From DAHUYF01 sp035553515 (lineage in GTDB: Bacteria; Pseudomonadota; Alphaproteobacteria; ATCC43930; CGMCC-115725), in contig DATNDG010000062.1 of NCBI GenBank assembly GCA_035553515.1, positions 10,393 to 74,392 on the forward strand: DNA of 64,000 nucleotides, in the 5' to 3' direction. This document shows, in pieces, positions 7,424 to 16,047 of this stretch. A program made the translations under genes and the position numbers. Under the pieces are notes generated by a model. The model was given only the letters and a program-made list of their open reading frames with translations. It did no database searches and was not told the origin of the DNA. Positions within the stretch are counted from its first letter, which is position 1, and every line of letters starts with the position of its first letter.

Positions 7424-9127
7424 ATGTCGTTTCCCTCTGGCCGCGCGGCGGCTCCGTCTACCGAGGGTACTGGCTGCCGGGGCGACGCGGTTATCGCCTT
7501 CGCGGCGGCTGATTTTGGATTGTCCGGCGATGTCGCCGGACGCAGATCGGCCTCGGCGGGCTTTCTCGCCGCTTATGCGCGCCACGCCGTGGTCGAGCGG
7601 CTAATCGGTCTGATGCACGAGGCGGAGGATGCGCCGGCGTTTGCCGACTTCGTCGCAAGGCATGGGCGTCCGGGTCGGGCGGTCGAAACCATCGAGCTGA
7701 ACGAGCTGCAGCGTGTCGCCGAAACCGGCGCGCTCTATACGCCCGGCCCGGATCTCGGGCCGCTCGCCTGGTTGCGGCGGGAATGCGGGCAGCGGGCATT
7801 TTCGCTGGTTGGCGTCACACATACGCTCTCTGAGCGCCACGCCATGGAAGCGGTGGGTCATCTGCTGACGGCACCCATCCAGCCTTGGGATGCGCTGGTT
7901 TGCACGACACGCGTTGCGAAGCAGGTTGTTATCCGGGTCCTCGAGGAGTATGGCGAGTATCTTGGCAGCTTGTGCGGTTGCAGGATCGCTGCGCGCGCAG
8001 AAATGCCGATCATCCCGCTGGGGGTCGACACTGACGCCTTCGTTGCAAGGGATGAGGGGGAGGGCGCTGCATTTCGTTCGCGCCACGACATTCCGCCGGA
8101 TGCGGTCGTGCTGCTCTATGTCGGACGGCTCGATCATGCGGAGAAGGCCAATCCGGTACCGCTCTATATCGCTGCTCAACACGCCGCGGAGCGAACTGGC
8201 CGCCCTGTGTGTCTGGTGGAGGTCGGTTGGTTCCGCTCGGATTTCTTTGCGCAGACCTTTGCTCAGGCGGCTGCTGTGCTTGCGCCGGGTGTCCGGAGGA
8301 TCGTGCTGGACAGCCGCCAGGACGCGAACCGCCGCGCCTGGTTCGCTGCCGACATATTCGTGTCTCTCGCGGACAGCGTGCAGGAGACGTTCGGTCTGAC
8401 GCCGGTCGAGGCTATGGCTGCTGGCCTTCCGGTGGTGGTGAGCGATTGGGACGGCTACCGTGACACCGTGCGTGATGGCGTCGACGGCTTCCGTGTCCCG
8501 ACGCTGATGCCGCCGCCTGGAAGCGGTGGGACGCTCGCTTTCGATTACGCGTCAGGCCGCTTCAACCACACCATGTTCTCGGGGGCGACAAGCCAGAGCA
8601 GTGCAGTGGATACCGCAGCCTGCGCAGAGGTGCTCGTCCGGTTGATCGGTGAGCCTGAGCTGCGCGGCCGGATGGGGGCTGCCGGCCGCCGCCGGGCGCG
8701 TGAGACTTTCGACTGGCGCATTGTCATCGCCGCCTATCAGGAACTCTGGTCGGAACTCGCCGAGCGTCGGCGGATTAGCCCTGAAACGGCCATTCCGTTG
8801 CCTGGAAGACCGTCGAGCCCACTCGGGCCCGATCCGTTCGATCTTTTCCGTGACTGGCCCAGTGAACGTCTTTCACCGACGACAAGGGTGGGATTGCCGG
8901 CAGGGGTCGCCGCTTCGCTGGCCGCGGCGATGCGAGAGCTGGCAGCGGCGACGCCGATGCCCGCAGCGCTCCTCGACGCCCCGCATGTCGAGCACCTGGT
9001 CGGTATGCTGGAGGCCGGCCCCCGCCCGGCCGGTGATCTGATCGCCGCGCTCGAGCCGGAGCTCCGCCCGGCCGGCTGGCGTACTTTGGGCTGGCTTGCC
9101 AAGACGGCGCTCCTCTCGTGGCGCTGA
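7424..9127 (+). CDS. Family 4-type glycosyltransferase
   Basis: 567 residues. The middle and C-terminal parts have a GT-B glycosyltransferase fold: a linker LLYVGRLDHAEK near 225-236 and the nucleotide-sugar E-x7-E motif in ETFGLTPVEAMAAGLPVVVSD (about 322-342). The first 150 residues are family-divergent and the last 100 form a separate helical extension. No signal peptide or membrane helix is apparent, so it probably acts in the cytoplasm. It is followed after 11 bases by a sulfotransferase-like gene and carries a CtrA-type box upstream, so it is probably expressed with the flagellar regulon. Donor and acceptor are unknown; a role in building a flagellar or envelope glycan is inference from neighbours. 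Confidence 0.8.
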   Translation: MSFPSGRAAAPSTEGTGCRGDAVIAFAAADFGLSGDVAGRRSASAGFLAAYARHAVVERLIGLMHEAEDAPAFADFVARHGRPGRAVETIELNELQRVAETGALYTPGPDLGPLAWLRRECGQRAFSLVGVTHTLSERHAMEAVGHLLTAPIQPWDALVCTTRVAKQVVIRVLEEYGEYLGSLCGCRIAARAEMPIIPLGVDTDAFVARDEGEGAAFRSRHDIPPDAVVLLYVGRLDHAEKANPVPLYIAAQHAAERTGRPVCLVEVGWFRSDFFAQTFAQAAAVLAPGVRRIVLDSRQDANRRAWFAADIFVSLADSVQETFGLTPVEAMAAGLPVVVSDWDGYRDTVRDGVDGFRVPTLMPPPGSGGTLAFDYASGRFNHTMFSGATSQSSAVDTAACAEVLVRLIGEPELRGRMGAAGRRRARETFDWRIVIAAYQELWSELAERRRISPETAIPLPGRPSSPLGPDPFDLFRDWPSERLSPTTRVGLPAGVAASLAAAMRELAAATPMPAALLDAPHVEHLVGMLEAGPRPAGDLIAALEPELRPAGWRTLGWLAKTALLSWR

Positions 9128-9138
9128 GGTTGCCAACC

Positions 9139-10161
9139 ATGAGCACCTCACCACGCGCCGCCGGCGGTATTTTCCTCCATAGCGGATTTCGCTCGGGCAG
9201 CACCTGGTTCTGGCAGCGATTCCGTGCGGCGGCCGGTACCCGCGCCTATTATGAGCCGTTTCACGAAGTGCTGGCGCAGCTGAACCCCGAAGCGCTGTCG
9301 CAACTTGCGCCGCAGCGCTGGGCGTCGGGGCATCCTGGCCTCGACGCACCGTATTTCGCGGAGTATCGCGAGGCTCTTCTTCCCGGAGGCGGCGTCCGCT
9401 TCTATGAGACGCGTTTTGCCGCCGAGACCTATTACCAGAACGAGCCGGATGAGCCGCAGGCGCATTATCTGAGAAACCTGATCGATCGCGCGCACGAGGT
9501 CGGCGCGGTGCCAGTCTTCGGTTTTTGCCGTTCGCTCGGGCGGGTGCCCTGGTTCCGTTCGCTCGGCCGGGGCGTCAACATCGTCACCTGGCGCAACCCG
9601 TGGGACCAGTGGGTATCCTGTCGCGACCAGGCAGCCATTCATCAGAATTGGTATTTTTTGTTCCGCTTCGTACTCTTCGCCTGTTTCGGGGCTCGGCACG
9701 GGCGATTCGGCCCGTTCTTTTCCGGGCTCGATCTGCCGCCGGCGCCGGAGGGCATTGCGACGGCGCAACTTGGCGCGCTGCTCGGATATTTCGACGCCGC
9801 TAACCTGGACTCGCTGTTCAGGATCTTCCTCCGTGTCTACATGGTCGACATGTTGACCGCGCTTCAGCACGCCGATTACGTGGTCGATCTGGACGCGCTG
9901 ACCATGGAAGCCCGACAGCGACGGGAAACCGCCACCGCATTGCGCCAGCTCACCGGGCTGCACGATCTGTCGTTCGATGATTGCGCATTGCCTCGGCACG
10001 AGGTCCCGGCCGAGATGGGCGAGGTGGTGCGGCTTGAGGAAGCCTTGTCCTTTTTGACCGGCCCGGGTGCGTCGGTCGCATCTGCGCATGCGCGCGCGCT
10101 GCCCCTGTTGGAGCAACGGCTCGCGAACTGCCTGGAACGGTTGCGCCGCCCGGCCGCCTGA
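9139..10161 (+). CDS. Sulfotransferase-like P-loop protein
   Basis: 340 residues from the ATG at 9139 (GAGG upstream); a GTG at 9118 overlapping the previous stop is an alternative. The N-terminus has a PAPS-binding-loop-like motif, IFLHSGFRSGSTWFW, and a second element WRNPWDQWVSC near 150 resembles the 3'-phosphate site of sulfotransferases. The rest is divergent, so the substrate cannot be named. It follows the glycosyltransferase by 11 bases and is almost certainly in the same operon, which suggests that it sulfates the product of that enzyme. A second sulfotransferase-like gene lies at 18434. Confidence 0.65.
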   Translation: MSTSPRAAGGIFLHSGFRSGSTWFWQRFRAAAGTRAYYEPFHEVLAQLNPEALSQLAPQRWASGHPGLDAPYFAEYREALLPGGGVRFYETRFAAETYYQNEPDEPQAHYLRNLIDRAHEVGAVPVFGFCRSLGRVPWFRSLGRGVNIVTWRNPWDQWVSCRDQAAIHQNWYFLFRFVLFACFGARHGRFGPFFSGLDLPPAPEGIATAQLGALLGYFDAANLDSLFRIFLRVYMVDMLTALQHADYVVDLDALTMEARQRRETATALRQLTGLHDLSFDDCALPRHEVPAEMGEVVRLEEALSFLTGPGASVASAHARALPLLEQRLANCLERLRRPAA

Positions 10162-10236
10162 CGAGGCGGAAGGATTCCCCTCGCCAGGGCGGTGCCGAGC
10201 GCGCCGTCGCCGGCCAGCGCGGCGCGGTACCGGGTA

Positions 10237-11832
10237 TCAGCCCTGCGTCGCTTGCAGCAGTGTCTGGATCATCTGGTTGGCGGTCGAAAGCACCTTCGAA
10301 TTCGCCGCATAGGCCTGCTGGGTGATGATCAGGTTGCTGAACTGCGAAGCGATGTCGACATTCGAGCTCTCGAGCTCGGACGGCGCGATCTGGCCGGCAG
10401 CACCGGTGCCGGCCTGCTGAAGCAGGAAGCTGCCTGACTGGTTCGTCTGCAGATAGCTGTTGCCGCTCTGCGCCGCCAGACCATTCGGATTGTTGAACGT
10501 CGCGATCGGCACGAGATAAAAGGGCTGTTTCAGGCCGTTGTCGAAATTGGCGGTGACGATGCCGTTCTGATCGATGCTGATGCCGGTGAAGGTGCCGAAG
10601 TGCAGGCCGTTCTGGTTGACCTCGCTGGCGCTGAAGGTGTTGCCCACCTGGGTGAGGCCGTTCATCTGGCCCGCGGTGCCGAGATTGAAGGTGAGGTTCT
10701 GAGGGCTGGTCGGGACGGCGGGACCGGTTGTCGACCAGTTGACGGTGAGACCGCCGAAGCCCGAGGCAAGCGAGCCGTTGCCATTGAAGGACACCTGGTT
10801 GCCGCCGGTGAACGCGACCGTCCCGCCGGCGATACTGGCGGTGACGTTCCAGGTGTTGGCCGGTGTCGTAACGGGCGCCGCGGCAGCGAACACGGGTGCA
10901 CCGCCGCCGGCGGAGACGACCAGCGTATTGGCCGCGTTGAGTTCGGCGCCGGTAGGCGAGGTGTCGAGCAACTGGACGGTGGTTCCGTTGGTCGCCGAGG
11001 CGGTCACGGTGCTGATGCCGGCGGCGGCCAGGGCGGTGTTCATTGCATTAGCGAGGTCGCTCGTGGTCGGGTTCGCGGGGAGCGCGCCGATCGGCACGGT
11101 GGTGGTGCCGCCGTTGAGCTTCAGATTGAAGGTATCGCCGGCGGTGAGAGCGCCGCCGGTCAGGCTGAAGGTCTGGATCGGCGCGACACTGAATGAGAGG
11201 GTCAGATCGTGTTCCGAGCCTTGACTGTCGAATACCGGCACGGTGATCGTGTGCGGCGTGGAGGTGACGGTATCGGTCGACGGCAGCTCCGCGGCCAACG
11301 TGACCTGGGTGGTCGGTACCGCCGAGCCGCTGAGCCCGTTGATGTTGATGGTCGACAGCGAGTTGAGCGAGGTCGCCGTGAGCTGGTTCAGATTGCCAGC
11401 CGTGATCTGCCCCGCCTCGGCCGCGGTCAGCTTCTGTCCCTGAAGGAAGAAGCCATCGCCGTTCACCAGATTGCCGTTGGCGTCGATCGAGAACGAGCCG
11501 TCGCGCGTGAAGGAATAGCCGGTGCTGCTGCCCGGGGTCGCGCTGTTGGCAACGACGAAGAAGCCGCCTCCCGAAATCGCAAGATCCGTGTTTGAGGCTG
11601 CAGCCTGGAGCAAGCCTTGCTGGTTCACCGTCGCGGTCGGATAAGCGACGACGCCACCGGCAGTTTCGATACCAGCCTGCGCGCTCTGGGTCACCAGAGT
11701 GGAAAAGCTCGCATTGGTACCTTTGTATGCCGTCGTGTTGGAATTGGCGATGTTGTCGGAGATGAGGCTCAGCGCCTGGCTTTCGGCGGTAAGACCGGAG
11801 ACGCCGGTCAGCAATGCTCCGAAGATGCTCAT
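10237..11832 (-). CDS. flgE: Flagellar hook protein FlgE
   Basis: 531 residues. N-terminal flagellar rod/hook motif (MSIFGALLTGVSGLTAESQA, SDNIANSNTTAYK) and the C-terminal hook motif (SNVDIASQFSNLIITQQAYAANSKVLSTANQMIQ). About 230-305 is an inserted module (AGDTFNLKLNGGTTTVP to TTVQLLDTS) that resembles the duplicated module of FlgK in this window. FlgE polymerises into the hook under the cap FlgD. It is the last gene of the sigma-54-driven fliK-flgD-flgE operon, 10 bases after flgD. Confidence 0.96.
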   Translation of the reverse strand: MSIFGALLTGVSGLTAESQALSLISDNIANSNTTAYKGTNASFSTLVTQSAQAGIETAGGVVAYPTATVNQQGLLQAAASNTDLAISGGGFFVVANSATPGSSTGYSFTRDGSFSIDANGNLVNGDGFFLQGQKLTAAEAGQITAGNLNQLTATSLNSLSTININGLSGSAVPTTQVTLAAELPSTDTVTSTPHTITVPVFDSQGSEHDLTLSFSVAPIQTFSLTGGALTAGDTFNLKLNGGTTTVPIGALPANPTTSDLANAMNTALAAAGISTVTASATNGTTVQLLDTSPTGAELNAANTLVVSAGGGAPVFAAAAPVTTPANTWNVTASIAGGTVAFTGGNQVSFNGNGSLASGFGGLTVNWSTTGPAVPTSPQNLTFNLGTAGQMNGLTQVGNTFSASEVNQNGLHFGTFTGISIDQNGIVTANFDNGLKQPFYLVPIATFNNPNGLAAQSGNSYLQTNQSGSFLLQQAGTGAAGQIAPSELESSNVDIASQFSNLIITQQAYAANSKVLSTANQMIQTLLQATQG

Positions 11833-11842
11833 GAATGACCCC

Positions 11843-12553
11843 TTAGGCTGAAGTCGAGGAGGGCTGGACGATGCCGATGAGCTGATTCATCGGCACTTGG
11901 ACGCCGGATACGTTGAAGGTCGCGACGTTGTTCTCGACACTGACGCCGGTGACGACGCCGGTGGCGGTGGTGGTGGCCGTGATCGGCTTGCCGTTCGAAT
12001 CCATAGCTTGGACGTTGATCGTGTAGACGCCGCCGTCCGGCTGCTGCTGGCCGGCGTTGTTCTGGCCGTTCCAGGTGAAATTGTAGGTCCCCGCCGTGGT
12101 CTGCCCGGAGCCCGAAAAGATGGTGGAGCCGTTCGCGTCCTGGATCGAAACGCTCACCGCCGAGGCATTGCTCGGCAGCGTGTAGGAGAACTGCGCCTGA
12201 CCGTTCTGCAGGACGGCCTGGGAGCCGCTGTACTGGATCGTCTGCCCGACCATGGACTGGGCGGAAAGCGCCTCGCTGCCGGCCTGGTTGGAGATCATGG
12301 TCGAGAGCTGGCTGTTGGTCTTGATCTGCTGCTCGACCTGGCTGAACTCGACCAGCTGCTGGGTGAACTGGTTGGAATCCATCGGATTGAGCGGATCCTG
12401 GTTCTTCATCTGCGTCGTAAGCAGAGTGAGGAAGGTATTGAAGTTCTGCGTGAAATTGAGGATGCCGTCAGTGCTGCCGTTCGTGTCGGCACTGCTGTTG
12501 GTGTTCGCAGCCGGATTGGGTACTGCGGTGGTGCTGGAGATCGGTGTGGTCAT
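11843..12553 (-). CDS. flgD: Flagellar hook assembly (cap) protein FlgD
   Basis: 236 residues. The conserved N-terminal region (FNTFLTLLTTQMKNQDPLNP, QFTQQLVEFSQVEQQ) is followed by a FlgD Ig-like/Tudor module with SGQTTAGTYNFTWNGQNNAGQ and a C-terminal VSGVQVPMNQLIGIVQ. FlgD scaffolds hook polymerisation and is later discarded. The Asn/Ser/Thr-rich leader (about 1-35) is typical of exported flagellar proteins. It lies between fliK (12 bases) and flgE (10 bases). Confidence 0.95.
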   Translation of the reverse strand: MTTPISSTTAVPNPAANTNSSADTNGSTDGILNFTQNFNTFLTLLTTQMKNQDPLNPMDSNQFTQQLVEFSQVEQQIKTNSQLSTMISNQAGSEALSAQSMVGQTIQYSGSQAVLQNGQAQFSYTLPSNASAVSVSIQDANGSTIFSGSGQTTAGTYNFTWNGQNNAGQQQPDGGVYTINVQAMDSNGKPITATTTATGVVTGVSVENNVATFNVSGVQVPMNQLIGIVQPSSTSA

Positions 12554-12565
12554 GGCATCCTGTCC

Positions 12566-14140
12566 TTACACATGGATGTCGAGAGAGCCGCTATGGCTGC
12601 TCACTGCACGGGAGATCGGAGCGACGATCGCAATGTCGTCGAGGCCGGCGCTGTAGCGTGCCGGCGTACTGCCGCCGCCGCTATAGCTCGGCTGCTGCTG
12701 TTGCTGATTGAACTGATAGCCGCCGCGAAGGTTGAAGCTCAGGCTGCTGCTGTCGGCCTGAAGCCCCGCGTCGCGCAGCGCCTGGGCTAGTCCGGATGCA
12801 TCCTGCTTCAGCAGGTTCAGGGTATCGCTTCGATCGGCGGAAACGACCATTGTCACGCGACCGTCGTGATTGATGTTGAGTTTGACGTCGACGGCGCCGA
12901 GATCGGCCGGCTGCAGCTGGATTTGAATGTGGTCGCTGCCGCTCTTGACGGCTTGATGCAGCGAGAGCGCGACTTGCATGCTGACGGTTGGCGGCGGCGC
13001 GGGCAGATTGGCCGCGGCGGCCGTTTGGGCGGGCGCTGCTGACGTATTCTGCAGCGGAGCCAACTGCGCGGCAGCTACCGGGCTGTTCGCGGCCGAAGCG
13101 GTGTTCGTCGGCGCCTGGCCGCCATTTGCCACTTGATCGCTTGCGCCGTGATCCGTCGGGACGGCGGTCGCGGTGGCGCCCTTCGCTGCGGCGGCTATTG
13201 CCTGCGGCGATGCCTGTCCGTTCGACGCGTCGGCGGCAGGGGAAGCGGTGCGTGCGGATTCCGCGGAGGAGGGTGCCGCTGCCGCAGCGCCAGTCGGTGT
13301 CTCTTCGCCGGTCTTTGTATGCGCGGCGTCGGATTGCGGCGTATAGCTTGCGATGGCGGCGCGCGGCTGCGAGACCAGCACGACTGCGTTCGCCGCGACC
13401 CTCATGCTCAGCGTGGCTGCCATTGCCGGAAGCTTGGCCGCTGTAGAGGAAGTGCCGCCTGTCGCGGCTGCCGCAGGCGATGTATTGCCCGTTCCGGCCG
13501 CGGCCGCTGCCGAATTCGATGCGGCGTTCGCGGCGGCGGTCGGACCGCCTTTGTCTGCGACTTTCACTTGAACGCCTGCGGCTGCGGCGGCTGCGGCGAG
13601 GTCTTTGGCATTGAGGGGCGGTGGCGCCGAAGATGAACCGGGCGTCGGCGTGGACGGCAGAGCGGCACCACTTCCGCCGGCGAGCGCCGCCGCAGCTGTC
13701 AGCAGACTTGCCGCATTGCTTTGTGCAGTCGCCGCCTGCGTTGGTGGCGTGGCGGAGGCACCGCTCGTCGTTGGGGCGGGGTTTGCACTTCCGGTCGTGG
13801 ATGGCGGCGGCTGGGTCAGGACCACTGGAACCGGCAGCGGAACGACTACCGCTGCGCCAATGCTTGCGCTGTCGCCCTTCTTTGCGGATTTGTCGTGGCC
13901 GTCGGTTCCGCCAGTCTTGGACTCTTCGCCAGTTTTCGCTGCCGATGTCGGGGGCGGAGCGGCGGTCTCGGAATTTGGTCCGCTTGCCGGAGTGCCAACC
14001 ACCTTGGTCGAGGGCGCGTGGGAATTCTGGCCGTTCTGCATCAGGCTGAAAAAATGCGAGTTGCTCGGATCGGCGCTTTCCGGCGCCCGGACGGAGGGCG
14101 CCGGGTCGATGAGCGAGGTGATGGCAGGCAACGCGGTCAT
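12566..14140 (-). CDS. fliK: Flagellar hook-length control protein FliK
   Basis: 524 residues with a very long Ala/Pro/Thr/Ser-rich low-complexity N-terminal and middle region (about 1-385), the molecular-ruler part, and a C-terminal substrate-switch domain with the Flg_hook pattern VKSGSDHIQIQLQPADLGAV and VDVKLNINHDGRVTMVVSADR. FliK is secreted during hook growth and triggers the export switch through FlhB. It begins an operon with flgD and flgE; a clear sigma-54 element lies about 30 bases upstream of the ATG and GAAAGGA precedes the start. Confidence 0.92.
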   Translation of the reverse strand: MTALPAITSLIDPAPSVRAPESADPSNSHFFSLMQNGQNSHAPSTKVVGTPASGPNSETAAPPPTSAAKTGEESKTGGTDGHDKSAKKGDSASIGAAVVVPLPVPVVLTQPPPSTTGSANPAPTTSGASATPPTQAATAQSNAASLLTAAAALAGGSGAALPSTPTPGSSSAPPPLNAKDLAAAAAAAGVQVKVADKGGPTAAANAASNSAAAAAGTGNTSPAAAATGGTSSTAAKLPAMAATLSMRVAANAVVLVSQPRAAIASYTPQSDAAHTKTGEETPTGAAAAAPSSAESARTASPAADASNGQASPQAIAAAAKGATATAVPTDHGASDQVANGGQAPTNTASAANSPVAAAQLAPLQNTSAAPAQTAAAANLPAPPPTVSMQVALSLHQAVKSGSDHIQIQLQPADLGAVDVKLNINHDGRVTMVVSADRSDTLNLLKQDASGLAQALRDAGLQADSSSLSFNLRGGYQFNQQQQQPSYSGGGSTPARYSAGLDDIAIVAPISRAVSSHSGSLDIHV

Positions 14141-14168
14141 GAGGTTCCTTTCGTCGGATTGGGCGTCA

Positions 14169-14183
14169 GCAAGCCGCGTGCCA
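14169..14183 (-). promoter_or_regulatory. Sigma-54 promoter of fliK-flgD-flgE
   Basis: Minus strand TGGCACG-CGGC-TTGC, a full match to the -24/-12 consensus with GG-N10-GC spacing. The predicted start of transcription is about 17 bases before the fliK ATG, leaving room for its ribosome site. Confidence 0.85.
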
Positions 14184-14265
14184 GCCCTGCTGGAGGCCTA
14201 AAAGGCTGAAATCATTGAATAATGAGGCGACGGCTGAATTTGCCGATCGGCTCGAATGACGAGTT

Positions 14266-14280
14266 CGGCAAAGCATGCCG
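14266..14280. promoter_or_regulatory. FlbD (ftr-type) palindrome, fliK/flaG intergenic, copy 1
   Basis: CGGCA-AAGCA-TGCCG. It lies about 85 bases upstream of the fliK sigma-54 element and about 40 bases upstream of the divergent one, positions where an enhancer-binding protein could serve both promoters. Confidence 0.6.
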
Positions 14281-14289
14281 GGCATTTGT

Positions 14290-14304
14290 CGGCAAACTTT
14301 GCCG
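14290..14304. promoter_or_regulatory. FlbD (ftr-type) palindrome, fliK/flaG intergenic, copy 2
   Basis: CGGCA-AACTT-TGCCG, a perfect palindrome around a central base, starting 24 bases after copy 1 and 15 bases before the plus-strand sigma-54 element. Confidence 0.65.
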
Positions 14305-14318
14305 TTGCCGTGCCGGTT

Positions 14319-14333
14319 TGGCACGCGCTTTGC
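14319..14333 (+). promoter_or_regulatory. Sigma-54 promoter of the flaG-like gene
   Basis: TGGCACG-CGCT-TTGC with exact GG-N10-GC spacing, facing the GTG at 14438. It diverges from the fliK promoter 135 bases away. The predicted leader is roughly 90 bases. Confidence 0.85.
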
Positions 14334-14437
14334 CAGTTAAGGATAGGCAGCGCTGGTCCCGGTTATACAGACGGCTGCGAGAGGCATCGCGGCCGTACCC
14401 GGCCCGGCCTTCAGCGCGGGAGCCTTGGAGAACTGAC

Positions 14438-14785
14438 GTGTCGATAACGTCGTCACCCTCGACGTCGCCGGTCGCACCCTCGCCCCAAGCTGCGCCATCG
14501 ACGTCTTCCCCTCAGCTCCAGTCGGCGAGCACACCGCCGGCTACGGCTCTGCGCCCTCCTGAACCCGCGCCAGATGCGCAGAAGTCAGCACCGCGGACGT
14601 CCGCGGCTATCGGCTTCTCGCTCAACTTCGATCCGAACACCGGGCGTATGTTCCTTGAGGCGCGCGAACCGGACTCCGGCTTCGTGATCTACTGCATGCC
14701 GCCCAAATACGTGGTCAAGCAATTCAATGCGACCGTCGGCGACGTCGCTCCGGCGCGCGGAACGCAGATCGACGGCGCCGCCTGA
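14438..14785 (+). CDS. FlaG-like flagellar protein
   Basis: 115 residues from a GTG at 14438, preceded by GGAG at a 7-base spacing. The first 65 residues are Ser/Pro/Ala-rich and disordered; the C-terminal half (IGFSLNFDPNTGRMFLEARE, then FVIYCMPPKYVVKQF) follows the FlaG pattern of a strand, a turn with TGR, and an I-x-x-x-PP segment. FlaG affects filament length in other bacteria. It has its own sigma-54 promoter and lies immediately upstream of the flagellin gene, which supports a late filament-related role. The call rests on a short domain. Confidence 0.65.
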   Translation: MSITSSPSTSPVAPSPQAAPSTSSPQLQSASTPPATALRPPEPAPDAQKSAPRTSAAIGFSLNFDPNTGRMFLEAREPDSGFVIYCMPPKYVVKQFNATVGDVAPARGTQIDGAA

Positions 14786-14840
14786 CCGGGCAATTGTTGC
14801 TGGATCATCGGAGAAAAAATTGCCGACCCGGCAGCAATCT

Positions 14841-14859
14841 CCCGGCAATTCTTGCCGGG
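14841..14859. promoter_or_regulatory. FlbD (ftr-type) palindrome upstream of flagellin
   Basis: CCCGGCAATTCTTGCCGGG, the longest perfect copy (8-base arms). Related half-sites lie just upstream at 14813-14834. It is about 95 bases upstream of the flagellin sigma-54 element, a typical enhancer distance. Confidence 0.7.
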
Positions 14860-14950
14860 TGCCGAGAGCGCGCATCCTTTGATCGAGGATCTTTGCGGTG
14901 AAAACCGCAGATTTTCTGACCTTCGGCGTGTGGCGCGTCGGTCCCATCAG

Positions 14951-14965
14951 TGGCATGCGGGTTGC
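14951..14965 (+). promoter_or_regulatory. Sigma-54 promoter of the flagellin gene
   Basis: TGGCATG-CGGG-TTGC with GG-N10-GC spacing. Predicted transcription start is near 14977, giving a leader of about 50 bases before the flagellin ATG. FlbT, encoded in this window, acts on the flagellin leader in Caulobacter. Confidence 0.85.
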
Positions 14966-15026
14966 GAGAAAATCGCAGGGTCGCGAAGCGGCCCTTTTAT
15001 CCGTCACCCAGAAAGGATGATATTCC

Positions 15027-15920
15027 ATGTCCAGTAACATCGTTCTCGGTTTGTCGACTCGCCAAAACCTGCTCTCTCTGCAGGGGATCAACAACAACAT
15101 CAGCACCTCTCAGAACCACCTGGCCACCGGTCTCAAAGTGGCGAGCGCGGTTGATAACGCGGTGTTGTTCTTCCAGAGCCAGTCGCTCACCAACCGGGCC
15201 AACGACCTCAACCAGCGCAAGTCGAACATCGATCAGGGCATCTCGACCCTGACGACGGCGACGCAGGCGACCCAGAGCGTGGTGTCGATCCTGCAGCAGC
15301 TGCAGGGTCTCTTGAACTCGGCCAAGACCGAGACCGGGGCTCAGCGCAAGGCGACCGCGCAGCAGTTCGATACGCTGACGGTCCAGCTGAACAACCTGGT
15401 CAACGACGCTTCGTACCAGGGCCTCAACCTGGTCAACTCGACGAAGTCGACGCTGTCGCTGCAGTTCAGCATCACCTCGACCTCGACGCTGAAGATCAAG
15501 GGCTACAACCAGCTCGTCAGCAAGCTGGTCGTCTCGAGCGGTGGTGGCCTCGTCGGCACCGCCGCGGCTGCATCGAAGCTCGCCACCAACCTCAAGGGGT
15601 TGAGCGGCGGCTGGTCCAAGGTCAGCGCCACCGGTACCTCGCTGCTCGACGGCGGGTTCAATACCCTGCAGACCGCTATCTTCTCGGCGCAGGCGAACGC
15701 CCAGGCGCTGGGCGGCAACGTCACCTTCCTGCAAACCCGGCTGGACTTCACCAGCCAGTATGCGACCACCCTTCAGGGCGGTTCCGACAAGCTGACGGTT
15801 GCTGACGTCAACGTGGAGAGCACCAACCTCGTCACTCTGCAGACGAGGCAGCAGCTCGCCATTCAGTCGCTGTCGATCGCGACCCAGTCGGACCAGGCGG
15901 TCCTCCGCCTCTTCCACTAA
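15027..15920 (+). CDS. Flagellin
   Basis: 297 residues, short like the alphaproteobacterial flagellins that have little surface domain. The N-terminal D0/D1 helices (STRQNLLSLQGINNNISTSQ, HLATGLKVASAVDNAVLFFQ) and C-terminal helices (LQTRQQLAIQSLSIATQSDQ, ending VLRLF) are recognisable. The usual SAADDAAG stretch is replaced by SAVDNAVLF, so it is divergent. No Cys is present. The centre is Ser/Thr-rich (about 145-200), offering sites for O-linked glycans, which fits the nonulosonate pathway and the FlmG-like and Maf-like transferases nearby. Sigma-54 promoter and FlbD palindrome lie upstream; AAGGA precedes the ATG; a strong terminator follows. It is the only flagellin in the window. Confidence 0.93.
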   Translation: MSSNIVLGLSTRQNLLSLQGINNNISTSQNHLATGLKVASAVDNAVLFFQSQSLTNRANDLNQRKSNIDQGISTLTTATQATQSVVSILQQLQGLLNSAKTETGAQRKATAQQFDTLTVQLNNLVNDASYQGLNLVNSTKSTLSLQFSITSTSTLKIKGYNQLVSKLVVSSGGGLVGTAAAASKLATNLKGLSGGWSKVSATGTSLLDGGFNTLQTAIFSAQANAQALGGNVTFLQTRLDFTSQYATTLQGGSDKLTVADVNVESTNLVTLQTRQQLAIQSLSIATQSDQAVLRLFH

Positions 15921-15946
15921 ATCGCGCTCTTCGCTTCGTGACGGGG

Positions 15947-15968
15947 TGGGCGGCCTTCGGGCCGCCCA
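15947..15968 (+). terminator. Rho-independent terminator after flagellin
   Basis: A perfect 9-base stem, TGGGCGGCC / GGCCGCCCA, closed by a TTCG tetraloop and followed by TTCTGTTT, 27 bases after the flagellin stop. Confidence 0.85.
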
Positions 15969-16047
15969 TTCTGTTTGCGGTCCGACGGGCCTTTCATATG
16001 TGGCCCCGGGGGCGGCTGGGCGGAGATCCAGCACTGCCCGGCGCTCT

